A DNA stretch of 5,056 nucleotides from an uncultured Clostridia bacterium (lineage in GTDB: Bacteria > Bacillota > Clostridia > Oscillospirales > Acutalibacteraceae): positions 1 through 5,056 of the forward strand of contig CAMVNL010000213.1 of the NCBI GenBank assembly GCA_947168785.1, read 5' to 3'. Position 1 is the first letter of the stretch; every line of letters begins with the position of its first letter. The notes beneath the pieces were generated by a model. It ran no database searches. It saw nothing but the letters and a program-made list of their open reading frames with translations, and was not told the origin of the DNA. Both the position numbers and the translations under genes were made by a program. Of the stretch, positions 1-4,510 are shown one piece after another.

Positions 1-1008
1 TTAACTATCAGTATCAGTTCTGACCACAGGAATATACACTTTTTCAAGAGGAATCATTCTGCGAAATCTTTCTGCTAGTACATCATAATATTTATATATT
101 AGATCTACAAGTTCAGATCCGTCAATTCCCCGGATAATCGGAGTGTCATTCAGATATTTTTTCGCATTTGGAGTATAACTGGATAGCGCGACAAATACGC
201 CGTAATCCCCTTCCCGCATTGCACCCTTTAAGGATTGAATTGCCGTTTCCTTAATAGGAGCGTCTTGACTTTTCACTTGGACAAGAATACGTGGAGGCAA
301 TTCATCTTTATACGCAACAATATCAATGCCACTGTCCCCACCGTGAGGAGACAGTCTCGTCCGATATCCCATTGCTTCAAACAAAGCAGCGACAAACTCC
401 TCAAAAGGATACCCTTTCAACTGTCTGCTGAGCTCTTTCAGAATAAAGTCTTTTGTGGTTTCTATGATATCCTTCGCAGTCGCAGCAACTGTTTCATCTT
501 CTGCTTCTTCTGCAACAACAGATTTTTTAAATCCTTTATCTAGGGCAGCAAGAAACTCATCTGCATAGTTTTTAACAGAAAATACCGTAAGAGCGGATCC
601 TATCTCATGCAATGCCCCCTGCGAAAATGCGGTTCTCGGAATATGTTTTAACCATTTCACCTTTCGCTGCTGCACATAAGAAGTACTTCCCGGGGAATAT
701 GTATAAGGACCATCAATGATTCCAATGTTTATCATTCGATCATTTTTTGATGGGTAAATAACATAGTCTCCGATCTGCAATTCATAGACAAAGCGATACA
801 GCATCCCAGCACAAGTTGCAATGCTTCCCTTTTTCTCTTCAGGGTATGTGGTCACATACTTCTCTTTAAACGCTTCTCTAGTTGGGACAATTGCCGATAA
901 ATCGCCCATGTCTTTCCAGCCGATTGCAATTACATGCCCATGCAAAAACAAATGGTGATCAGGGGTATGAATCCCCCATATGCGAATTTCTTTTTGATCA
1001 GATATCAA
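1..1008 (-). CDS. Mrr-superfamily restriction endonuclease with N-terminal PUA/EVE-like domain (type IV-like, COG4127-type)
   Basis: Predicted DNA-cleaving defence protein of 335 residues from the chosen start. The C-terminal half carries the Mrr_cat (PD-(D/E)xK) signature: acidic FEEF near 202-205 in helix one, GGDSGID at 223-229 with catalytic Asp229, and QVK at 244-246 with Gln244 and Lys246. All three catalytic elements are intact. The N-terminal part (about 10-105, IWGIHT to IGIIDGPYTY, with GDYVIYPSKND between) resembles the PUA/EVE-like module of COG4127 proteins, a fold proposed to read modified bases; that role is inferred. A linker rich in Glu and Ala at about 165-185 separates the halves. 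Start: an in-frame GTG at 1021-1023 has no ribosome binding site, whereas TTG at 1006-1008 has GGGAG eight bases upstream, so TTG is preferred. The longest reading is 340 residues, ending at 1023. The TAA stop is the first three bases of the window. The gene is AT-rich (20 G+C in its last 60 bases) beside GC-rich neighbours, which suggests transfer. No methyltransferase or specificity subunit lies nearby, consistent with a stand-alone enzyme. Confidence 0.88.
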   Translation of the reverse strand: MISDQKEIRIWGIHTPDHHLFLHGHVIAIGWKDMGDLSAIVPTREAFKEKYVTTYPEEKKGSIATCAGMLYRFVYELQIGDYVIYPSKNDRMINIGIIDGPYTYSPGSTSYVQQRKVKWLKHIPRTAFSQGALHEIGSALTVFSVKNYADEFLAALDKGFKKSVVAEEAEDETVAATAKDIIETTKDFILKELSRQLKGYPFEEFVAALFEAMGYRTRLSPHGGDSGIDIVAYKDELPPRILVQVKSQDAPIKETAIQSLKGAMREGDYGVFVALSSYTPNAKKYLNDTPIIRGIDGSELVDLIYKYYDVLAERFRRMIPLEKVYIPVVRTDTDS

Positions 1009-1016
1009 AGGAAACA

Positions 1017-1021
1017 CTCCC
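1017..1021 (-). promoter_or_regulatory. Ribosome binding site GGGAG deciding a TTG start for the Mrr-like gene
   Basis: On the minus strand GGGAG is followed by eight bases and then TTG (1008-1006). This site lies inside the first codons of the longer GTG reading (1023), which has only AT-rich sequence and an in-frame TAA a few codons upstream. The spacing is normal for Clostridia, so initiation at TTG is the better reading. Homologues of this type also tend to begin only a few residues before the IWGIHT-like motif (recalled family knowledge, not checked). Confidence 0.55.
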
Positions 1022-1063
1022 ACATAAATAATTTAAGGCTCATAAATGATTCTATCCATCAAA

Positions 1064-1081
1064 GCGGCACTGAGGTGCCGC
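1064..1081. repeat. Intergenic hairpin repeat, copy 1
   Basis: GCGGCAC - TGAG - GTGCCGC on the plus strand: a perfect 7-bp stem with a 4-base loop, followed by GCTACC. It shares loop and right-hand flank with copies 2 and 3 while the stem sequence differs. It lies upstream of the Mrr-like gene. Neither strand has a T-run next to it, so it is not a canonical intrinsic terminator. Confidence 0.75.
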
Positions 1082-1129
1082 GCTACCGGGGGATGCAATA
1101 CAGTGACGCTGAAAGGAAAGGTGAGGGCA

Positions 1130-1147
1130 ACGGAGCTGAGGCTCCGT
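1130..1147. repeat. Intergenic hairpin repeat, copy 2
   Basis: ACGGAGC - TGAG - GCTCCGT on the plus strand: a perfect 7-bp stem with the same TGAG loop as copy 1, followed by GCTACGG. The stem differs from copy 1 at several positions, but each change is matched on the other side, so pairing is kept. This pattern points to selection for, or copying of, a structure. Confidence 0.75.
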
Positions 1148-1161
1148 GCTACGGGGCCTTA

Positions 1162-1178
1162 ACGGCGTAAGACGCCGT
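1162..1178. repeat. Intergenic hairpin repeat, copy 3, abutting the operon end
   Basis: ACGGCGT - AAG - ACGCCGT on the plus strand: a perfect 7-bp stem with a 3-base loop, followed by GTTACG (GCTACG in copy 2). It begins one base after the TAA stop of the membrane protein gene, and that stop lies in the conserved flank of the repeat. It could act as a 3' mRNA-stabilising or weak termination structure for the operon. No T-run follows on the minus strand, so an intrinsic terminator is not supported. Confidence 0.72.
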
Positions 1179-1179
1179 G

Positions 1180-1674
1180 TTACGAGTTGTTCTTCTCTGC
1201 GATGAGGTCCCCGATCACGAGGCCGAGCATCGCCAGACGGATCACAAATCCGACGACGGCGGCGGGCCAGCCGAAGAGGGTGCGGAACTGCGGCAGCAGC
1301 GCCCGCAGGATCAGGTCGAACACAACGGCGGCGCAGAGGACGATCCGCAGGATCATAGCCGTTCTGCGCTCGCCCCGCAGCAGCTTTTTCATCAAGAGGC
1401 CGAAGGCCAGCGCGAGAACGGGCAGGATAAAATAGACGACCAGCTCATGCCCGGCGAGCCGGTACAGATACGACAGCGCCAGCGTCAGCCAACGGGGCAG
1501 CGCCGCCATGCCGCCATCGAAAAGAAAACCGAGGACGCTGTTTTTCGTCATCAGCCCCGGATAGCCGGATAAAACCAGCAGATACGGCAGCGGCAGCAGG
1601 CAGACAACCTGCCAGATCAGCACAAACAGGTCCGCGCCGGTGCGCTGTTTGCCGGAGGTCAGACCGAATTTCAT
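1180..1674 (-). CDS. Multi-pass integral membrane protein of unknown function, last gene of the operon
   Basis: I do not recognise the family of this 164-residue protein. It is strongly hydrophobic, with likely membrane helices at about 16-36, 79-96, 107-127 and 137-157, and a possible weaker segment around 45-72 that contains the motif FLFDGGMAALPRW. Short basic loops (KKLLRGERR at 96-104, and RTLFG) should lie on the cytoplasmic side by the positive-inside rule. There is no signal peptide, catalytic motif or soluble domain. The ATG overlaps the TGA stop of the upstream gene (ATGA, 1671-1674) and is preceded by a strong GGAGGT six bases upstream, so the start is well supported and translation is probably coupled. 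The TAA stop sits in the conserved flank of a hairpin repeat. Its position behind a cytidylyltransferase and a glycosyltransferase suggests a role in surface-polymer assembly or export, but this is inference from context only. Confidence 0.8.
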   Translation of the reverse strand: MKFGLTSGKQRTGADLFVLIWQVVCLLPLPYLLVLSGYPGLMTKNSVLGFLFDGGMAALPRWLTLALSYLYRLAGHELVVYFILPVLALAFGLLMKKLLRGERRTAMILRIVLCAAVVFDLILRALLPQFRTLFGWPAAVVGFVIRLAMLGLVIGDLIAEKNNS

Positions 1675-2303
1675 TTCGCCACCTCCGTAAGCGTCTTTTG
1701 CAGGTATTGCTTCTCAAAAATCGGAGAAAACGGATCGGAAACCGTGACCGTGTACGCCTCTTCCAGCGTCTGCGGGTCAAGGAACATCACGTCCGCGCCG
1801 CCCTCCGACGCATTGTTTTTCTCTGTCAGCCGGTAAAAGCGGCACAGGGGGTTCGTCTCCGGGAAATCCGCGGGCAGCATACAGCCGCTGACGCACACCA
1901 GCTCCCCGGAGGCGCAGGTCCCCCGCAGGATCGTATCCCGGTACAGCACGGTTTTTTCGTGGGTCGTCAGGTCTATTCGGACGAGGTCGCACAGCAGCAG
2001 CCCCAGCTCGGTGGAACGGTATTCGTTCAGGTAGAGGCTGTCGCCCACCTTGCAGGCGCCCCACTCGCTGCCGAAGTCGCCCTCCGCCACCAATCGGCAG
2101 GTATTTTCCGGCCCCTGATACAGACCACTTGGCTCCAGCGAGGAATAGCGGATGGCGTAATCGGTCCCCTCGATGGGGATATATTCGTTGACGGCCCTGC
2201 GGTCCGCCAGATTGACCATCACGACGGTAAAGAAGAACGCCAGCGCTGAGAAGATCGTGACGATCAGCACCAGCGCGTTCATGGAAAATTTGGCTCGGTT
2301 CAA
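1671..2303 (-). CDS. Single-pass membrane-anchored protein with cysteine-rich extracytoplasmic domain, unknown function
   Basis: I do not recognise the family of this 210-residue protein. A short basic N-terminus (MNRAKF) precedes one long hydrophobic helix at about 9-31, followed by a soluble region predicted to be outside the cytoplasm (N-in anchor or uncleaved signal). No lipobox is seen. The soluble part has seven cysteines (69, 84, 105, 130, 137, 141, 154), enough for disulfides. It also has strand-rich stretches such as GDSLYLNEY (87-95), LVRIDLTTHEKTVLY (107-121) and GELVCVSG (133-140), which look like one or two beta-propeller-type blades; that resemblance is weak. Start: TTG at 2303 has GAGGTGA six bases upstream, overlapping the stop of the glycosyltransferase gene. 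The next in-frame ATG (2282) lacks a ribosome binding site and would cut into the charged N-terminus. Its stop overlaps the next start as ATGA. Context suggests a part in cell-surface polymer assembly; the biochemical role is unknown. Confidence 0.78.
   Translation of the reverse strand: MNRAKFSMNALVLIVTIFSALAFFFTVVMVNLADRRAVNEYIPIEGTDYAIRYSSLEPSGLYQGPENTCRLVAEGDFGSEWGACKVGDSLYLNEYRSTELGLLLCDLVRIDLTTHEKTVLYRDTILRGTCASGELVCVSGCMLPADFPETNPLCRFYRLTEKNNASEGGADVMFLDPQTLEEAYTVTVSDPFSPIFEKQYLQKTLTEVAK
1681..1686 (-). promoter_or_regulatory. Strong ribosome binding site GGAGGT for the multi-pass membrane protein
   Basis: GGAGGT on the minus strand ends six bases before the ATG at 1674. It lies inside the last codons of the upstream gene and supports coupled translation across the ATGA overlap. 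Confidence 0.75.
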
Positions 2304-2309
2304 ACTGTA

Positions 2310-2316
2310 TCACCTC
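2310..2316 (-). promoter_or_regulatory. Ribosome binding site GAGGTGA overlapping the upstream stop codon, deciding a TTG start
   Basis: The last codons and stop of the glycosyltransferase gene (AGG TGA) form the Shine-Dalgarno sequence for the next gene, six bases before TTG at 2303. A ribosome finishing the glycosyltransferase sits at the next start, which favours coupled translation and supports the rare TTG start. Confidence 0.7.
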
Positions 2317-3671
2317 ATAGACATGCCTTTTTTCTTTAAATAGGATTTGGCCGCGTATTTCTTGCGGCGGCTGGCGAAGGAATACTGCATCATGCTGCGG
2401 GGCATTTTGGAAACGGACAGCTCCGAGAGGACGCGGGGGTCCAGCGGGGCGTTGTCCTTCACCGGGATCACCACACCCTTGGCCTGCCGGCGCATTTCGG
2501 CAAAGAAATTTGCCTCCGGCAGCGGATGGATCACGGGGCAGTCCTTCCAGCGGTCCGGGAAGCCCGGCGCGTTCAGAAGGCTTTCCCGCACGAATAGCTC
2601 AAAGAAGGGGAAGCGCTGCACGAAGAGGGATTCCACGAAGGCGGCAAGGCCCTCGTCCGGCGTAAAATCCGCCATCAGGCTGAATAGGGGGGTCTGGGCC
2701 GCGTCCGCGCGGCAGATGAACATGGACGGGAAGCGGAGATCGGCGTTCAGCGTGCCGATCTTCTTTTTGCGCTCCTCCGTCATCTCCGCCGTCAGCGCCT
2801 CGTATTTGGCCCGCAGGGCCGTCAGCGCCGCGTCGTCCAGATACCAGAAATAGCGATAGAACCGGTCGGTCAGCAGCTGAAAATACACGGTCAGCAGCTC
2901 CTGATAGGTGTATTCATCCCCGTCGAAGGAGCCGGTCTCCTCCTCGATGATCGCCCTCACGTCCTCACACAGCTTGTCGTAGAAGCCGCAGACGGTCTCC
3001 ATCAGCGCCAGCGAAGGGGCCGCCCCCTCGACAAAGCCGTCCTTGAACACGCCGGTGCGGCGGGCGTAGATGGCCCCTGCGCAGCCGGAAACCCTGGCCC
3101 CGCAGCCGAAGAGGCAGTCCGTCAGGAACTTTCCGTTGTAAAACTCCGGGGTCTCTGGGAAGGTCAGGGAGTACAGATCGAAGAATTTCTTTTTGAATAC
3201 CCGGCCGTCCAGCTCCAGCGTGTTGAGCAGCGCCCGGTCGAATTTGTCGATATGGGGCACCACGGCCAGCATATCCGCCCAGTCGAGATAATAGGGCTCG
3301 TTGTCGCCGGAGTAGTAGTAGCGGGGGCAGATGATATCCGCCTTGGTCTCTTCGGCGTTTTCCAGCACCTTCTCCACGGATTCCGGCGAGAGGTAGTCGC
3401 CGCCGTCCACGAACCATACCAGCTCCCGACGGGCCAGCTTCATCCCCGCGTTGCGGGCGGCGGGCGTCCCCGTCCTGCCGATGGCGACGCTTTCAAAGCC
3501 CACGTATTCGCCGCAGTATTTCGCAATGACCCCGGTGGTCTCTTCATCGCAGCCGTGGTCCACGATCAGCACGTCAAATTCCTCGGTGGACTGCTCGCAC
3601 AGCCCCTCCAGCGTGTAGGTGAGCCCCTCGGGATCACCGTTTACCGTCACAATTACCGTTAAACCCGTCAC
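2310..3671 (-). CDS. Family 2 glycosyltransferase (GT-A fold) with long uncharacterised C-terminal region
   Basis: A 453-residue protein predicted to transfer a sugar or related unit from a nucleotide-activated donor, probably at the inner face of the membrane. The N-terminal 200 or so residues follow the GT2 pattern: first strand LTVIVTVNG (4-12), VLIVDHG with Asp38, GRTGTPAARNAG (65-76), the metal-site region WFVDGGDYL (86-94), and FLTDCLFG (182-189), where Asp185 fits the position of the usual catalytic base. The metal motif reads D-G-G-D (89-92) where family members commonly have D-x-D-D, so one expected acidic residue is Gly91. Residues about 220-453 are mostly helical with no recognised domain, no clear membrane helix and a very basic end (SRRKKYAAKSYLKKKG), which could bind membrane lipid or polyanionic polymer. 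The GTG start overlaps the TGA of the cytidylyltransferase (GTGA, 3668-3671), with a weak AGGCGG upstream. This suggests coupled expression and a shared pathway, possibly a CDP-alditol-containing surface polymer. Acceptor and donor cannot be read from sequence. Confidence 0.85.
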   Translation of the reverse strand: MTGLTVIVTVNGDPEGLTYTLEGLCEQSTEEFDVLIVDHGCDEETTGVIAKYCGEYVGFESVAIGRTGTPAARNAGMKLARRELVWFVDGGDYLSPESVEKVLENAEETKADIICPRYYYSGDNEPYYLDWADMLAVVPHIDKFDRALLNTLELDGRVFKKKFFDLYSLTFPETPEFYNGKFLTDCLFGCGARVSGCAGAIYARRTGVFKDGFVEGAAPSLALMETVCGFYDKLCEDVRAIIEEETGSFDGDEYTYQELLTVYFQLLTDRFYRYFWYLDDAALTALRAKYEALTAEMTEERKKKIGTLNADLRFPSMFICRADAAQTPLFSLMADFTPDEGLAAFVESLFVQRFPFFELFVRESLLNAPGFPDRWKDCPVIHPLPEANFFAEMRRQAKGVVIPVKDNAPLDPRVLSELSVSKMPRSMMQYSFASRRKKYAAKSYLKKKGMSMR

Positions 3672-4372
3672 GAATCCTGTCCGCCTTTCAGAATGACCTC
3701 CGCCCGGACGATATCCTCCGGGAAGGTGATCTTGATGTTGTTTTCGCTCCCCTTGGCGATGAAGACCTTTTCACCGTGATAAATGAACACGGAGCAGCCG
3801 TCGGTCATGGTTTTGAACACCTCCGGCGGGGTCTCCTTAATAAGCGCATACAGCTTGGCCGCGTCGAAGCTCTGGGGGGTCTGGGCGTGGAAAACGGTGC
3901 TGCGGGGCGGCACGGCGTCGATAAAGCGGCCGCCCTGGCTGAGCAGGACCGTATCCACCGCCGGAACGCAGGTGTTGCAGGCGCCGTAGCCCCGCGCGGC
4001 AAGGATATTGTCGTTGATGATGCGGTCGTCGATAAAAGGCCGCACCGCGTCGTGGGTCAGTACGATGGCGTCAAGAAAGCCGTTTTCCTCCATAAAGGCC
4101 AGCACCTTGCGCAGGGTATCCCCCCGGAAGGCCCCGCCCGGGATCACGTCCACGGGCTTGCCGGCGTCAATGTAGGTTTCAATCAGCTCCCGGGTGTAGG
4201 AAAGATAGTCTTCCCCCACCGCCACCACGCAGCGGTCCACATTCGGATTGCCGATCAGCTTTCGGATGCTGCGGATGATGATGGGCACGCCCGCGATTTC
4301 AATGAACTGCTTCGGGAGCGCGCTGCCCATCCGCGTGCCGGTCCCCCCGGCCAGTACGGCGGCGATTACCAT
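3668..4372 (-). CDS. IspD/TarI-family cytidylyltransferase (leaning TarI-like, CDP-alditol forming)
   Basis: A 234-residue cytosolic nucleotidyltransferase, full length for the family, that joins CMP from CTP to a phosphorylated alcohol. Visible signatures: nucleotide-binding loop LAGGTGTRMG (7-16), PKQF with Lys21 (20-23), PGGAFRGDTL (78-87), THDAVRPF (106-113), QTPQSF (164-169), TDGCSVF (190-196) and the C-terminal GSENNIKITFPED (208-220). The family includes IspD (methylerythritol phosphate, isoprenoid route) and TarI (ribitol 5-phosphate, wall teichoic acid or capsule). HDAVRPF and PKQFIEIAGVPIII are closer to TarI-type sequences, where IspD usually has HDGARP and NKQFL; with a glycosyltransferase next door, the polymer role is favoured. 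No TarJ-like reductase is in the window, so the substrate stays open. It starts at ATG with GAGAGG eight bases upstream and is the first gene of a four-gene operon, overlapping the next gene by four bases. The upstream side is a large inverted repeat. Confidence 0.88.
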   Translation of the reverse strand: MVIAAVLAGGTGTRMGSALPKQFIEIAGVPIIIRSIRKLIGNPNVDRCVVAVGEDYLSYTRELIETYIDAGKPVDVIPGGAFRGDTLRKVLAFMEENGFLDAIVLTHDAVRPFIDDRIINDNILAARGYGACNTCVPAVDTVLLSQGGRFIDAVPPRSTVFHAQTPQSFDAAKLYALIKETPPEVFKTMTDGCSVFIYHGEKVFIAKGSENNIKITFPEDIVRAEVILKGGQDS

Positions 4373-4380
4373 ACGGTTAA

Positions 4381-4386
4381 CCTCTC
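4381..4386 (-). promoter_or_regulatory. Ribosome binding site GAGAGG of the cytidylyltransferase
   Basis: GAGAGG ends eight bases before the ATG at 4372 on the minus strand. It fixes the start of the first gene of the operon. Confidence 0.65.
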
Positions 4387-4405
4387 TTTTGTCAATTACA
4401 ATAAT

Positions 4406-4510
4406 AAAGTTAAAAGTTAAAAGTTAAGAGTTGAAATTCGGAAACGCTTCGCGTTTTTATTATTTTGGTACCCTTCGCATTTTAACTTTTAACTTTCAAC
4501 TCTCAACTTT
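4406..4510. repeat. Large imperfect inverted repeat built from tandem heptamers (MITE-like or attenuator-like)
   Basis: Two 35-base arms (4406-4440 and 4476-4510) are inverted copies matching at 29 of 35 positions, around a 35-base centre. Each arm is a run of four 7-base units of the type AAAGTTA, AGAGTTG or AAAGTTG, followed by an AAATTCG/AAATGCG end. The centre holds a smaller hairpin, AAACGC-TTC-GCGTTT (4442-4456), followed on the plus strand by a T-rich run. The element begins right after the TAA of the glycosidase gene and ends about 33 bases before the cytidylyltransferase ATG. In the minus-strand transcript it would fold into a long A-U rich hairpin, so it may separate the two transcription units as a terminator, attenuator or processing site. 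No open reading frame is carried, so if mobile it would be non-autonomous. Confidence 0.8.

Noticed and set aside
1162..1178. Hairpin after the operon stop as an intrinsic terminator
   Set aside because: The stem is good, but the minus-strand sequence that follows (TTAAGGCCCCGT) has no T-run, and it belongs to a repeat family found three times here.
1064..1184. CRISPR-like array
   Set aside because: Repeat units differ in their stems, spacing is irregular (about 66 and 32 bases between copies), and there are no uniform spacers or cas genes.
1698..2249. 183-residue plus-strand open frame
   Set aside because: It lies antisense to the membrane-anchored protein, is rich in Arg, Gln and His as expected of GC-rich shadow frames, and has no ribosome binding site or family motif.
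1777..2313. Alternative minus-strand frame of 178 residues overlapping the membrane-anchored protein
   Set aside because: It is rich in Arg, Gly and Pro with no hydrophobic anchor. The competing frame has a clean membrane helix, a good ribosome binding site and an ATGA link to the next gene.
3252..3662. 136-residue plus-strand open frame antisense to the glycosyltransferase
   Set aside because: The GT2 motifs are on the minus strand in the same bases; the plus-strand frame has no family motif.
4390..4395. TTGACA on the minus strand as a -35 box for the cytidylyltransferase operon
   Set aside because: It lies only 17 bases before the ATG, so the start of transcription would fall inside the gene. 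A TATTAT at 4401-4406 could be a -10, but no acceptable -35 sits at the right distance; no promoter is called.
3776..4420. 214-residue plus-strand open frame antisense to the cytidylyltransferase
   Set aside because: The opposite strand encodes a protein with all IspD/TarI motifs. This frame is low in recognisable motifs and rich in Gly, Ala, His and Arg, typical of a shadow.
4442..4465. Hairpin AAACGC-TTC-GCGTTT followed by a T-rich run as a plus-strand terminator
   Set aside because: The shape fits, but no plus-strand gene ends here. It forms the centre of the larger inverted repeat and is described there.
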